Shown: positions 50,010-59,557 of the stretch, piece after piece
How the letters are laid out: each line of letters opens with the position of its first letter
How positions within the stretch are numbered: position 1 is the stretch's first letter
Origin: Palsa-504 sp963753195
GTDB taxonomy: Bacteria; Actinomycetota; Actinomycetes; Streptosporangiales; Streptosporangiaceae
NCBI GenBank assembly: GCA_963753195.1
Contig: CAVWBH010000003.1
Location: 62,001 to 126,000, forward strand
Reading direction: 5' to 3'
Length of the DNA: 64,000 nucleotides
Notes under the pieces: generated by a model
The model's input: only the letters and a program-made list of their open reading frames with translations
Told to the model about the DNA's origin: nothing
Databases searched by the model: none
Made by a program: the position numbers and the translations under genes

Positions 50010-51437
50010 TCACCACAGCGGCGGATGGCGGTCCTTCCAGGGGCGGGCCGCCTCCAGCTGCGCGGACAGGGAGATCAGGGTGCCCTCCTCGCCGGTGCGG
50101 CCGGCCAGCATCACGCCGATCGGCAGGCCGTCGGCGCTCCAGTGCAGGGGGAGGCTGACGGCGGGCTGGCCGGTCACGTTGTAGACCGCGGTGAACGGGG
50201 TGAACCGCTTCTGCCGCTCGAAGTTCCCGGCCGGGTTCACCTCGTCGAAATAGCCGACGGGCACCGGGGGCTGGGCCAGGGTCGGGGTGAGGACGGCGTC
50301 GTAGGCGCTCAGCGCGGCGGCCGCCCTGCGCGTGACGAACTGCAGGTAGCCCTGGGCGAAGAAGAGCTCCCGGGCCTTGATCACCGCGCCCCGGGCGCGC
50401 AGGTAGCGGGTCAGCGGCAGCAGCACCTCCTCCTCCTGGCCGAGGGCCAGCGGGGCTAGCGTGGCGTGGGCGTACCAGAGGGTTTCGAAGAACGGGACCA
50501 CATCGGGGCCCAACGGCATGGCGATGTCCTCGACCTCATGGCCCAGGCGGCCCAGCAGGTCGCTGGCTTCCTCATAGGCCGCCGCGCAGTCCGGGTGCAC
50601 CTCGGCGCCCTCGATCGGGTTCTGCAGGGTCCGGGCGATCCTGAGCCGGCCCGGCGGCCGCCTGGAGTAGCCGAGGAAGGACTCGCCGGGCGGCAGCGGA
50701 GGCTGGGTGTACATGTCACCGGGGAAATTGCCCGACATCACGTCGAGCAGCAGCGCGGCATCGGCCACGGTCCGGGCGATCGGGCCGTTGCTGGCCAGGC
50801 CGGCCAGGTCGGGCGCGAGCGGCCCCTCGGACACCCGGCCGCGCGATGGCTTGATCCCGACCAGGCCGCACACGCTCGACGGGATGCGGATGGACCCGCC
50901 CCCGTCGCTGCCTTGGGCCGCGGGGGCCAGGCCCGCCGCCACCGCGGCGGCCGCGCCGCCGCTGGACCCGCCCGCGGACCGGGACAGGTCCCACGGGGTC
51001 CTGGCGGGCGGCCCGATCCTGGTTTCGGTGTAGCACGGCAGCCCGAACTCGGGGGTGGCCGTCTTGCCGGTGATGACCGCCCCGGCGTCCTTGAGCTTGG
51101 TCACGACGTAGTCGTCGGCGTCGGGCACGTTGCTCGCGTAGGCCACCGAGCCCATCGTCTGCCGGACGCCCGCGACCATGTTCAGGTCCTTGACCGGGAT
51201 AGGCACGCCGGCCAGCGGTGGCAGGCAGGCCGGATCGGCCGCCTGGGCGACGGCCTTCTCCGCCGCCATCGCCTGCTCGGTGGCCAGTTCCGCGGAGACG
51301 GTGTAGAACGCGCCCACCTGGTCGTTAAGCTCAGCTATGCGGCGCAGATAGTGATCGGTGACGGCGACCGGGGACAGCTCCCCGGCGCGGATCGCGGCGG
51401 CCAGTTCGACCACGGTGAGCTCGTGGATCTGGGTCAT
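50010..51437 (-). CDS. Amidase (amidase signature family)
   Basis: A 475-residue amidase-signature hydrolase with the complete Ser-cisSer-Lys triad at family spacing: Lys83 (GVPIPVKDLN), Ser158 (SAGGSSGG) and Ser182 (GSDGGGSIRIP), i.e. 75 and 24 residues apart. It is similar to 6-aminohexanoate-cyclic-dimer hydrolase and GatA-like amidases but is not in a gatCAB operon. A G/C-rich repetitive gap separates its end from the NUDIX gene. Substrate unknown. Confidence 0.93.
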   Translation of the reverse strand: MTQIHELTVVELAAAIRAGELSPVAVTDHYLRRIAELNDQVGAFYTVSAELATEQAMAAEKAVAQAADPACLPPLAGVPIPVKDLNMVAGVRQTMGSVAYASNVPDADDYVVTKLKDAGAVITGKTATPEFGLPCYTETRIGPPARTPWDLSRSAGGSSGGAAAAVAAGLAPAAQGSDGGGSIRIPSSVCGLVGIKPSRGRVSEGPLAPDLAGLASNGPIARTVADAALLLDVMSGNFPGDMYTQPPLPPGESFLGYSRRPPGRLRIARTLQNPIEGAEVHPDCAAAYEEASDLLGRLGHEVEDIAMPLGPDVVPFFETLWYAHATLAPLALGQEEEVLLPLTRYLRARGAVIKARELFFAQGYLQFVTRRAAAALSAYDAVLTPTLAQPPVPVGYFDEVNPAGNFERQKRFTPFTAVYNVTGQPAVSLPLHWSADGLPIGVMLAGRTGEEGTLISLSAQLEAARPWKDRHPPLW

Positions 51438-51591
51438 GGTGGAGATGCTAGGGCACGAGTCAGGCCGGCGTTCGGCGTCGAAGGCGGGTGAATCACCTGC
51501 TTCAAACAGAACGGAGCGGGCACAATCGTGGTAGCACGGTGCTGTGCGCAGAGTCTTAAGCTAGTTACGCACAGGTGGTAGGTGAGAACCG

Positions 51592-52815
51592 ATGGCGCGG
51601 CTTAAGCTGAGAAACCGCAGGTCGCAGGAGCCACCGACGAAGGATGGGGCCGCACCGGACGGGACCAGATCGCAGGCCGCGAGCGCCTGGGGGCGCTGGC
51701 CCGGGGCCGAGCCCGCCGCCGCGGGAACCCAGCCGGTGCCCGGCTCGGGCCAGCCGGAGTCCACCTCGGAGCAGCCGGCGGGCGGCGCGGGCCAGGCTGC
51801 GGGCGCCTCGGGCCAAGCGGCGGGCGGCGCGGGCCAGCCGACGGGCGCGGAGGACGCCGATTCCGCTAGTGCGCCGTTCTGGGAGCGCTGGGTCCGGGTC
51901 GCCGAGCCGGCCGGGCTGGACGATTACGGCGACGGGATACCCGACGACGGGCCTGCAGACGACGCCGTGACGGACGTCGATCCCCAGCCGGCACCTTCGT
52001 GGCAGCCCGTGATCACCCCGGTCGGTGACGCGCACGGGCAGCCATCGGTCAACGGCAGCAGCGCCGGGGGCGCGCGGACCGAGGGTATCGGCGAGCATCT
52101 GGGTAACCTGGCGCACCTGTCGCACAGTCCGCGGATGCGGACCTGGCAGCGGCGCGCGATCATCGCGGTCATCGTCGGGCTGATCGCCGGGCTCCTGCTG
52201 CACAACTGGCGGTGGGGGCTGACTCTGGCCGTGCTCGCCGCCATCGCCGACACCATCTACCGGTCCCGGACCTCGTTCAGCGGCCCGGCGGGAGTCCGGC
52301 TGACCAGGGCCCAGAAGCGCACGGCGCGGCAGCTGTCCAGCCTGGAACGCAAGGGCTACCGGGCCATGCACTGCCTGCCCATCCCGGACAGCATCGAGCA
52401 GATCGACCACCTGGTGATCGGCCCGGCGGGCGTGTTCGCCATCGACTCCGAGGACTGGGACCGGCGGCTGCCGGTGCGGACGAGCAGCCACCGCCAGCTG
52501 TGGCACGGGCCGAACGACATGCGGGACCGGCTCGCGCACGCGCAGTGGGAGGCAGACCAGGCGGCCGGGCTGCTGTCCGGCGAGCTGGGCAGCGGCGTCG
52601 CGGTCCGGCCGGCGATGGCCGTGTACGGGCCGAAGATCGCCTGGGACGTGGCCACCATCAGGGACGTCGACGTGTTCAGCGGCCCGCGGCTGCGCAAGTA
52701 CCTGCGCCGCCGGGTCCGGCGCCGTGACCTGAGGCTCAGCACCGCCGAGATCGAGCGCATCGAAAAGGCCGCGCACGTGGCGCTCCCGGCGAGCCGGCCT
52801 GGCGCTGCCCTGTAA
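51592..52815 (+). CDS. NERD domain membrane protein
   Basis: A 407-residue protein. Residues 1-165 are low-complexity Gly/Ala/Gln-rich and acidic, with GQAAGASGQAAGGAGQ-like repeats. Two hydrophobic helices lie at about 185-220 (RAIIAVIVGLIAGLLL and WGLTLAVLAAIADTIY). Residues about 240-360 are a NERD (nuclease-related) domain: EQIDHLVIGPAGVFAIDSEDW carries the catalytic-type Asp and the D/E-x-x core, although the usual K after SE is not obvious. The domain would face the cytoplasm. Function in related proteins is unproven. Shine-Dalgarno AGGTGAG precedes the ATG. Confidence 0.83.
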   Translation: MARLKLRNRRSQEPPTKDGAAPDGTRSQAASAWGRWPGAEPAAAGTQPVPGSGQPESTSEQPAGGAGQAAGASGQAAGGAGQPTGAEDADSASAPFWERWVRVAEPAGLDDYGDGIPDDGPADDAVTDVDPQPAPSWQPVITPVGDAHGQPSVNGSSAGGARTEGIGEHLGNLAHLSHSPRMRTWQRRAIIAVIVGLIAGLLLHNWRWGLTLAVLAAIADTIYRSRTSFSGPAGVRLTRAQKRTARQLSSLERKGYRAMHCLPIPDSIEQIDHLVIGPAGVFAIDSEDWDRRLPVRTSSHRQLWHGPNDMRDRLAHAQWEADQAAGLLSGELGSGVAVRPAMAVYGPKIAWDVATIRDVDVFSGPRLRKYLRRRVRRRDLRLSTAEIERIEKAAHVALPASRPGAAL

Positions 52816-52857
52816 GCTGGCGGTTTCGTCTAGCTCGCGCGCTGAGGAGGCCGACAC

Positions 52858-53550
52858 GTGAACCCGGCCTCACCGCCGTCGCCTGGTGCCGAGGGGTTCG
52901 TCCGCCCGGCCCGCGCCGGCGATGCCGAGGCCATGACGCGCGTCCAGGTCGCGTCGTGGGGATGCGGCCTGGCCGCGGTCGTGCCGGCGGAGCTGCTGGC
53001 CGAGCTCACCGGCGAGGAAGCTTCGGCCATCTGGCGCGACCGCTGGCGAGAGGCGATCTCCAACCCGCCGACCAGCCGGCACCGGGTCCTGGTCGCGGTA
53101 TCGGATGCCCCGGTATCGGATGCCGCGGATACCGGGGCCGGCGGCGGGACGGGTTCCGCCGCTCCTTCCGTGACTCTTCCTGCGGCCTCTCCCGCCGCCC
53201 CTCCCGTGGCCCGTTCGGCCCGCCCGGCGGCCCGTGAGGTGGTCGGGCTGGTGTCGGCCGGGCCGGCCACCGACGCCGACCGGTGGCCGGGGACCGATGC
53301 GGAGATCTACGAATTCCGGGTGCAGCCGGACCGCACCGGGCAGGGGCACGGCAGCAGGCTGCTGCAGGCGGCCGCGGACACCCTGGTATCTGATGGCTTC
53401 CGTACGGCCTCCACCTGGATACTCCAGGCGGACCTGGATGTGCGCCGCTTCCTGGAGTCCGCCGGGTGGGCCGCCGACGGTGCCCGCGGTGAGCTCGACG
53501 TGGGCGTCAGCGTCCCGGTGTTGCGCCTGCACACCAGGCTCAGCGAGTAG
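52858..53550 (+). CDS. GNAT family N-acetyltransferase with low-complexity insertion
   Basis: A 230-residue GNAT enzyme. The N-terminal strand and helix (FVRPARAGDAEAMTRVQVASW) and the acetyl-CoA loop (VQPDRTGQGHGSRLLQAAADTL) are conserved, and FLESAGWAADGA is a typical end. Between about residues 80 and 125 the fold is interrupted by a Pro/Ala/Ser-rich insertion with a repeated VSDAPVSDAADTG motif. GAGGAGG lies 7 bp before the GTG start. It lies 42 bp after the NERD gene and 17 bp before menA, so it may be co-transcribed with menA. Confidence 0.86.
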   Translation: MNPASPPSPGAEGFVRPARAGDAEAMTRVQVASWGCGLAAVVPAELLAELTGEEASAIWRDRWREAISNPPTSRHRVLVAVSDAPVSDAADTGAGGGTGSAAPSVTLPAASPAAPPVARSARPAAREVVGLVSAGPATDADRWPGTDAEIYEFRVQPDRTGQGHGSRLLQAAADTLVSDGFRTASTWILQADLDVRRFLESAGWAADGARGELDVGVSVPVLRLHTRLSE

Positions 53551-53567
53551 AACGTTAAGATCTGCTG

Positions 53568-54440
53568 GTGGCTGATGCTCGGGAATGGCTGGCGGGGACG
53601 CGCCCCAGGACGCTGCCGGCGGCGGTAGTGCCCGTGCTGATCGGCTCGGGCGTGGCGGCGGGCTACGACCTGTTCTCCTGGTGGCGCGCGCTGCTCGCGC
53701 TGGTGGTGGCGCTCGCGCTGCAGGTCGGGGTCAACTTCGCCAACGACTACAGCGACGGCGTGCGCGGCTCAGACGCCGAGCGGGTCGGGCCGGTCCGGCT
53801 GGTCGCCGCCGGGCTCGCCCCTCCCCGGCAGGTGCTGTCCGCGGCCTTCGCCTGCTTCTTCGTGGCGGGCGCGGCGGGGCTGGCGCTGGCCGCGGTGACC
53901 TCCTGGTGGCTGGTGGCGGTGGGCGCCGCGTGCATCGCCGCCGCCTGGTTCTACACCGGCGGCCCGCGGCCCTACGGGTACCACGGGCTGGGCGAGGTGT
54001 TCGTGTTCACCTTCTTCGGCGTGGTGGCGGTGGCGGGCACGGCCTACGTGCAGATGTCCCGGTTCAGCTGGCTGGGACTGGCCGCGTCGGTCCCGGCCGG
54101 GCTGCTGGCCTGCGCCCTGCTGATCGTCAACAACCTGCGCGACATCCGGACCGACACGCAGGCGGGCAAGCAGACGCTGGCCGTCCGGCTCGGTGACGCG
54201 CGCAGCCGGGTCGCGTACACGGCGACGCTGCTGCTGCCGTTCGGCTGCGCCGCGGCGATCGCCTACTGGCGGCCGTTCGTGCTGATCACCGCGCTCACCC
54301 TGCCGCTGGCGCGGATCCCCATCCGGTCGGTGCGAGCGGGCGCGTCCGGCCCGGCGCTGGTCCGCGCACTGGGGCAGACGGGGCGATTGCAGCTGGCGTT
54401 CGGCATCGCGTTCGCGATCGGGCTGGCCGTACGGCTGTGA
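53568..54440 (+). CDS. menA: 1,4-dihydroxy-2-naphthoate polyprenyltransferase (MenA)
   Basis: UbiA-family membrane enzyme that attaches the prenyl tail in menaquinone synthesis. Residues 1-290 contain about nine helices. The two aspartate-rich motifs are NDYSDGVRGSD (about 62-72) and NNLRDIRTDTQAGKQTL (about 190-206), the MenA pattern. WLAGTRPRTLPAAVVPVLIG is the characteristic N-terminus. Other men genes are not in the window. Starts at GTG, 17 bp after the GNAT gene, and precedes fumC by 28 bp. Confidence 0.95.
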   Translation: MADAREWLAGTRPRTLPAAVVPVLIGSGVAAGYDLFSWWRALLALVVALALQVGVNFANDYSDGVRGSDAERVGPVRLVAAGLAPPRQVLSAAFACFFVAGAAGLALAAVTSWWLVAVGAACIAAAWFYTGGPRPYGYHGLGEVFVFTFFGVVAVAGTAYVQMSRFSWLGLAASVPAGLLACALLIVNNLRDIRTDTQAGKQTLAVRLGDARSRVAYTATLLLPFGCAAAIAYWRPFVLITALTLPLARIPIRSVRAGASGPALVRALGQTGRLQLAFGIAFAIGLAVRL

Positions 54441-54468
54441 TCCAGGGGCTCACGGAGGTTGCTCAGCT

Positions 54469-55938
54469 ATGACCAAGTCCGGCGAGGAAGCCCCGCAGGT
54501 CCTGGATCTGCCGGTCGGGCTGCCGGCGGCCGGGATGCGGCGTGAGTACGACAGCCTGGGCGAGGTGGACGTGCCCGCGGACCGGTACTGGGGTGCGCAG
54601 ACGCAGCGCAGCCTGGAGCACTTCACCATCGGCGAGGACCGGATGCCGGTGGAGGTCTGCCATGCCTACGGCTATGTGAAGAAGGCCGCCGCGATCGTGA
54701 ACGCCCGGGCGGGACTGCTCCCGGCCTGGAAAGGGCGGCTGATCGAGCGGGTGTGCGATGAGGTGATCAGCGGGGCGCTGGACAGCGAGTTCCCGTTGTA
54801 CGTGTTCCAGACCGGGTCCGGCACCCAGTCGAACATGAACGTCAACGAGGTGATCTCCAACCGGTGCATCCAGCTGGTGGGCGGCACACTGGGGTCACAG
54901 CAGCCCGTGCACCCCAACGATGACGTGAACATGAGCCAGTCCTCCAACGACACCTTCCCCACCGCGATGCATATCGCGGCCTACCAGATGGCCACCGACC
55001 GGACCATCCCGGCGCTGCGGCGGCTCCGCGACGCCGCGGACCGGCACGCCCGGGAGTGGGCGCAGGTGGTGAAGATCGGGCGGACGCACCTGGAGGATGC
55101 GGTGCCGCTGACCGTGGGCCAGGAGTGGTCCGGGTACGCAGGTGCGCTGGAGGACGCGATCAGCGAGGTCGTACGGGTGACCGAAGGGCTGCTCGCGCTG
55201 GCCATGGGCGGGACCGCGGTCGGCACCGGCCTGAACGCCCCGGCCGGGTTCGGCGAGCAGGTGGCCGCCCAGATCGCGTCGATGACCGGCGAGCCGTACA
55301 AGACGGCGGAGAACAAGTTCACCGCGCAGGCCACGCTCGATGCGATGGTCCGCGCGCACGGCGGGCTCAAGGCGGCAGCGGTCTCGCTGTTCAAGATGGC
55401 CAACGACCTGCGCTGGCTGGGGTCTGGGCCGCGGACCGGGCTGGGCGAGCTGCTGTTCCCGGAGAACGAGCCCGGGTCCTCGATCATGCCAGGAAAGGTC
55501 AACCCGACCCAGGCCGAGGCCATGCTGATGGTCGCCATCACCGTGATCGCGGCCGACGTGGCGGTCAGCATGGGCGGGGCGGAAGGCAACTTCGAGCTCA
55601 ATGCGTTCCGTCCCATTTTGATCGCCAACTACCTGCACTCGGCCCGGATCCTGGCCGACATGTGCGACCAATTCCGCGAGTTCATGGTCGAGGGAACCAG
55701 GCTGAACCAGGCGAAGCTGACGGACAATATCGAGCGTTCGGTCATGATGGTCACCGCACTGTCGCCGGTGATCGGCTACGAGAAGGCCGCCGAGATCTCC
55801 CACTACGCCATCGACAACGACCTGACCCTGAAAGCAGCGGCGCTGGCCAAGGGGGTGGCCGAGGACCTGTACGACCGGGTCGTCGACCCGCTCGCGCTGA
55901 CCGGCCTGGCCGCGCCCCCTGGTGAGCGGAAATCCTGA
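54469..55938 (+). CDS. fumC: Fumarate hydratase class II
   Basis: Iron-independent fumarase of the TCA cycle, 489 residues, slightly longer than E. coli FumC because of a 30-residue N-terminal extension. The family signature GSSIMPGKVNPTQ (around 341-353) carries the catalytic serine loop, and SSNDTFPTAMH with THLEDA-type GRTHLEDAVPLTVGQEWSG residues form the active site. GGAGG precedes the ATG by about 9 bp. It follows menA on the same strand, so the two could be co-transcribed. A 31-bp duplication follows its stop. Confidence 0.97.
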   Translation: MTKSGEEAPQVLDLPVGLPAAGMRREYDSLGEVDVPADRYWGAQTQRSLEHFTIGEDRMPVEVCHAYGYVKKAAAIVNARAGLLPAWKGRLIERVCDEVISGALDSEFPLYVFQTGSGTQSNMNVNEVISNRCIQLVGGTLGSQQPVHPNDDVNMSQSSNDTFPTAMHIAAYQMATDRTIPALRRLRDAADRHAREWAQVVKIGRTHLEDAVPLTVGQEWSGYAGALEDAISEVVRVTEGLLALAMGGTAVGTGLNAPAGFGEQVAAQIASMTGEPYKTAENKFTAQATLDAMVRAHGGLKAAAVSLFKMANDLRWLGSGPRTGLGELLFPENEPGSSIMPGKVNPTQAEAMLMVAITVIAADVAVSMGGAEGNFELNAFRPILIANYLHSARILADMCDQFREFMVEGTRLNQAKLTDNIERSVMMVTALSPVIGYEKAAEISHYAIDNDLTLKAAALAKGVAEDLYDRVVDPLALTGLAAPPGERKS

Positions 55939-56000
55939 GCTGAGCACCTGGCCGGGCGTGCTGGCTCCAGCTGAGCACCTGGCCGGGCGTGCCGGCTCCG
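55939..56000. repeat. 31-bp tandem duplication after fumC
   Basis: Two adjacent 31-bp copies beginning GCTGAGCACCTGGCCGGGC at 55939 and 55970, differing at one or two positions, immediately downstream of the fumC stop. Confidence 0.88.
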
Positions 56001-56213
56001 GCCGGGGCGCCACGAAGATGCTGCGCACGGGGACCAAGATCAGTGATTCGGGGCGTGGAGCGAGGCCCCAGGAGAGACAATCAAGCCGAGATGCACGGTA
56101 CCAGCGACATGGCCACGGCTGGCGTTGTACCCTGCCCGGTAATCTCAGCTGGCGGAGCGCGGTCGCGGGACGGCGCCTGATCGCGTGTATGTCCCGGACG
56201 GGAAGGTGCCCAG

Positions 56214-57548
56214 TTGCAAGCGCAGGGAATATGGTCGGCCGGCGAGGGCGACGATCAGGAACGATTCCTTGCCGATCTGCGCGCACTGCGCGATGCGGCC
56301 GCACTGGGGTATGACGAGCTCGCGGTCCGGACGCACTACCCGGACGACGTCCTGAAGGAAGCGGAGAGCGGGCCCTCCCTGCCCGGCCTGCCGATCCTGG
56401 CCGCGTACGTCCGAGCATGCGACGGCGACGTGCCCGAATGGGAGGAGCGGTGGCGGCGTCTGGGATTCGACTCCCGCGCCGACCCCGGCCTGCCGGTCAG
56501 GCCCCCCGGGGCCAGCCCGGCGGCGGCGGCCGGGGCCCGCGTGAGCGTCGAGGTGGCTCCGCCGGACGCCTATGACCCGGAGCGGATCAGGGCCGTGCTG
56601 CGAGGCATCCACCATTCAGACCGCACCCGGGGAACCGCGAGCCGGGGCAGCGCGGTACCCGGGCGGGTCGACGCCGGGGCGCCAGGCCCGGCCATGGCAC
56701 CGCCGAGGACGCAGGAATTCCGCCCGGGCTGGAACGCCGGAACAAGCCAGAACGACGGCTGGGGCGAGACGACCGGCCCGAGCCTGCCCGACATCGCCGA
56801 AGGCACCTCGCACCCTCAGCCGAGCGGGGGGACCGGCCTCCAGCCGGACGAGCGCCCGCGCTTCCACGACGACGTAGCCGACCCGGGCGGCGCGCCTGCC
56901 AACGGGAACGGAAACCATTACCGTAGCCAGCCGTCCGGTGCCTCGGGCCCAGGAACCCAGGATGAGGCCCGGGCCGATGCCATCCGGCGCGATCCGTTCT
57001 CCACCGACTGGCTGCAGGACAGCGAGCCGGCCGCAGGAGATGGCACCGAGTCCGGGTGGCAAGATCACCCCGATACCGGGCCGTCGCCTGCCGCCGCGGA
57101 CTCCTGGTTCACGCCTCCGGAGCGCGAGGACACCGGGCTGGCGCCCCAGTTCGCGCTCCTCGAGCAGGGGGATACCGAGCTGGCGGCGTCACCGTCGGCC
57201 GAGTCCTCGGCGGCCGGGCCTCTAGCGGCCGACGCCCTGGGGGCCGACGCCCTGGGGGCCGGCACCCTGGCGGCCGGCACCCTGGCGGCCGGCACCCCGG
57301 CGGCCGGGTCCCTGGCGGCCGGCACCCCGGCGGCCGGCAACTTGGACACGGCCGACCGGACGGTGCCGGTGCCCGTGGCCGACGTGTCTGTCGCGCCCGC
57401 GCGCACGGCCGCCGGCTCCGCTGTCCCGCCTAGGCAGGCCACACCGACGCGCGAGCGCCCCTCGGACCGGCTCTTTCTGGTACGGCTGCTGGTGGTCATC
57501 GTCGTGGCCGCGCTCATCGGCAGCGTTCTGGTCCTGCTGCTCAGGTAA
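56214..57548 (+). CDS. XRE-type helix-turn-helix protein with C-terminal membrane anchor
   Basis: A 444-residue protein starting at TTG with GGAAGGTG 5 bp upstream. Residues about 15-85 are an actinobacterial XRE-like helix-turn-helix (FLADLRALRDAAALGYDELA, then AYVRACDGDVPEWEERWRRLGF). The next 330 residues are disordered and Pro/Gly/Ala/Ser-rich with pentapeptide repeats at the end. The last 25 residues are a hydrophobic helix, LVRLLVVIVVAALIGSVLVLLL, so the protein is probably tail-anchored with the DNA-binding-type domain in the cytoplasm. It shares its domain with the protein at 59558, on the other side of the slipin/NfeD pair. Role unknown. Confidence 0.78.
   Translation: MQAQGIWSAGEGDDQERFLADLRALRDAAALGYDELAVRTHYPDDVLKEAESGPSLPGLPILAAYVRACDGDVPEWEERWRRLGFDSRADPGLPVRPPGASPAAAAGARVSVEVAPPDAYDPERIRAVLRGIHHSDRTRGTASRGSAVPGRVDAGAPGPAMAPPRTQEFRPGWNAGTSQNDGWGETTGPSLPDIAEGTSHPQPSGGTGLQPDERPRFHDDVADPGGAPANGNGNHYRSQPSGASGPGTQDEARADAIRRDPFSTDWLQDSEPAAGDGTESGWQDHPDTGPSPAAADSWFTPPEREDTGLAPQFALLEQGDTELAASPSAESSAAGPLAADALGADALGAGTLAAGTLAAGTPAAGSLAAGTPAAGNLDTADRTVPVPVADVSVAPARTAAGSAVPPRQATPTRERPSDRLFLVRLLVVIVVAALIGSVLVLLLR
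57228..57347 (+). repeat. Eight 15-bp in-frame tandem repeats
   Basis: Units of 15 bp such as GCCGGCACCCTGGCG, encoding ADALG, AGTLA, AGTPA and AGSLA pentapeptides, in the linker between the disordered region and the membrane anchor of the XRE protein. Confidence 0.9.
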
Positions 57549-57609
57549 GACGGCTTCAGGGATATCAGCCGGTCGGCTAGCGCGCGGCGTGTGGCCCGTC
57601 TTTCAGGGG

Positions 57610-58890
57610 TTAGCCCGCAGATTCGCTGCCATTGTGTGACGAGACGTCGCGGTCCGGCGTGGTTGCGGGGACTTCGGGCGGCCCGGGGACGCCGGGGGGG
57701 AGCGGGTCGGCGAAGGTCACCTCGGGCATGGCGCCGGCGAGCATAGCCGACATCGCTTCGGCCGCAGCAGCGGCGGCGGCCGGTGCGGGCACGGCTTCGG
57801 CCGGCGGCGCGCCGTTGGCGGACGGCGCGCCGTTGGCGGACGGCGCGCCGTTGGCGGACGGCTCGGCGTTGGCGGACGGCTCGGCGGCCTCCAGTTCCGG
57901 GGGCTGGTCCGCGGTCGAGGCGGCGCTGATCGCGGGCGGCCCCTCGGCGGATACCGCCGGCAGCTCACGCTGGGCCTGATCCTTGGCCGGCCGGGCGGGC
58001 TGCGGTCCGGCCGCGGACGCCTCGCCTGCGAAGGCGCTGGCCACCGACCTCAGCGCGGTCGTAACCTCGCTCGGGATAACCCAGAACGTGTTGCCTGGCC
58101 CCTGCGCGAGCTGCGGCAGCGTCTGCAGGTACTGATAGGCCAGCAGCTTGGGATCGGGATCGTTGTCGTGGACGGCCTGGAAGACGGTCGCGATGGCCTG
58201 CGCCTGGCCTTCGGCGCGCAGGATGGAGCTCTGCCTGGCCCCCTCGGCGCTCAGGATGGCGCTCTGCTTCTCACCCTCGGCGGTGAGGATCTTGGCCTGC
58301 CGGAGGCCCTCAGCGGCCAGGATCGACGCGCGCTTCTCCCGCTCGGCACGCAACTGCTTCTCCATCGCGTCCTTGACCGACTTCGGCGGCTCGATGGCCT
58401 TGATTTCCACCCGGCTGACGCGGATGCCCCACTTACCCGACGCCTCGTCCAGCACGCCGCGCAGCGCATTGTTGATCTTGTCGCGCGACGTCAGCGTCTG
58501 CTCCAGGTCCATCGATCCGATCACGCTGCGCAGCATCGTCGCGGTCAGCTGCTCGATGGCCTGGATGTAGTTGACGATCTCGTAATCGGCGGCCCGCGGG
58601 TCGGTCACCTGGAAGAACAGCACCGTGTCGATGAGCACGCCGACGTTGTCCTCGGTGATCACGGGCGCGCCCTCGAACGCGACTACCTGCTCGCGCAGGT
58701 CGATCAGCGGCTTGACGCGGTCGATGAACGGGATGATGAAGTTCATCCCGGGATCCAGCGTCTTGCGGTAACGGCCGAACCGCTCCACGTTGCGCGCGCG
58801 GGCCTGCGGCACGATCCGCACCGACCGCACCACCGCGATGACGACGAAGATCGCGACGATGGCCGCGATGATGCTTTCAGCCAGGATCAT
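57610..58890 (-). CDS. Slipin/stomatin-like SPFH (band 7) membrane protein
   Basis: A 426-residue prohibitin-homology protein. A single N-terminal helix (IIAAIVAIFVVIAVVRSVRIV) anchors it. The SPFH domain runs to about residue 210 (GRYRKTLDPGMNFIIPFIDRVKPLIDLREQVV and ILSRDKINNALRGVLDEASGKWG). A coiled coil of Glu/Arg/Ala follows (AEREKRASILAAEGLRQAKIL), then a disordered tail with four APSANG hexapeptides. GGGAG lies 5 bp before ATG 58890. It follows the NfeD gene by 2 bp, the standard NfeD-slipin operon. Such pairs organise membrane microdomains; direct targets are unknown. Confidence 0.93.
   Translation of the reverse strand: MILAESIIAAIVAIFVVIAVVRSVRIVPQARARNVERFGRYRKTLDPGMNFIIPFIDRVKPLIDLREQVVAFEGAPVITEDNVGVLIDTVLFFQVTDPRAADYEIVNYIQAIEQLTATMLRSVIGSMDLEQTLTSRDKINNALRGVLDEASGKWGIRVSRVEIKAIEPPKSVKDAMEKQLRAEREKRASILAAEGLRQAKILTAEGEKQSAILSAEGARQSSILRAEGQAQAIATVFQAVHDNDPDPKLLAYQYLQTLPQLAQGPGNTFWVIPSEVTTALRSVASAFAGEASAAGPQPARPAKDQAQRELPAVSAEGPPAISAASTADQPPELEAAEPSANAEPSANGAPSANGAPSANGAPPAEAVPAPAAAAAAAEAMSAMLAGAMPEVTFADPLPPGVPGPPEVPATTPDRDVSSHNGSESAG
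57809..57880 (-). repeat. Four 18-bp in-frame repeats in the slipin tail
   Basis: Units at 57809, 57827, 57845 and 57863 (plus-strand GCGCCGTTGGCGGACGGC) encode the APSANG/EPSANA hexapeptides in the disordered C-terminal tail of the slipin. Three of four are identical. Confidence 0.92.
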
Positions 58891-58892
58891 GG

Positions 58893-59324
58893 CTACTCCC
58901 GTGGATAGACAAGGGCGGTAGCACCCTTGATCTGCATGACGTCGACTCGGGCCCCGATAGGGATCACGAGCGTCTCGTCCAGGTACGGACGCGAGGTCCA
59001 CTCCTCCCCGTCGATGCGGACCCGTCCGCTGTGCTCGTTCACCTCTTCGAGCACGATCGCGGAGCGGCCGACCAGGGCGGCGGCTCCGGTGCGCAGTTGC
59101 GGCGGCTGCTTGAGGTGGCGGATGGCGACCGGGCGGATGAACACGAGCCCGGCCCCGGCAGCGGCGACGAATGCGGCAAGCTGGACCCCGAGGTCCAGGT
59201 GGAACGCTCCGACCACGGCGGCGACGACGGCCGCGATCGCGATGAGGCCGAAGGCGAACGTCATGGTCAACAGTTCGGCGACACCGAGCACGGCTGCCAC
59301 GATGAGCCAGATGATCCAGGACAC
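58893..59324 (-). CDS. NfeD family membrane protein
   Basis: A 143-residue short NfeD. Two or three N-terminal helices (IIWLIVAAVLGVAELLTMTFAFGLIAIAAVVAAVVG and LGVQLAAFVAAAGAGLVFI) are followed by an OB-fold domain (ALVGRSAIVLEEVNEHSGRVRIDGEEW, ending ARVDVMQIKGATALVYPRE). It precedes the slipin gene by 2 bp and the two products work together in known NfeD-slipin pairs. GTG 59324 is chosen; upstream in-frame sequence has no better start. It is divergent from the second XRE-domain gene. Confidence 0.9.
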   Translation of the reverse strand: MSWIIWLIVAAVLGVAELLTMTFAFGLIAIAAVVAAVVGAFHLDLGVQLAAFVAAAGAGLVFIRPVAIRHLKQPPQLRTGAAALVGRSAIVLEEVNEHSGRVRIDGEEWTSRPYLDETLVIPIGARVDVMQIKGATALVYPRE

Positions 59325-59557
59325 GATGGCCGCTCCGCTGAATGCTTCTGCTTCGAGAGTATCCCCTGCCTGATAGATCCGTAGTACGATCTGCGCGGCC
59401 CGCCTACCCGGCGTTATCGGCTTAACACCCTGTGATTTGGGACAATTGCTGACAATTACTCGTCTGGGTCCTACAGGGGATTTCTCCCGACCTACACTCG
59501 TGAGATACAGGCATGTCCTGCAGCGTGGCTGGACAATAGGGGTCCAGGAGGTACCTG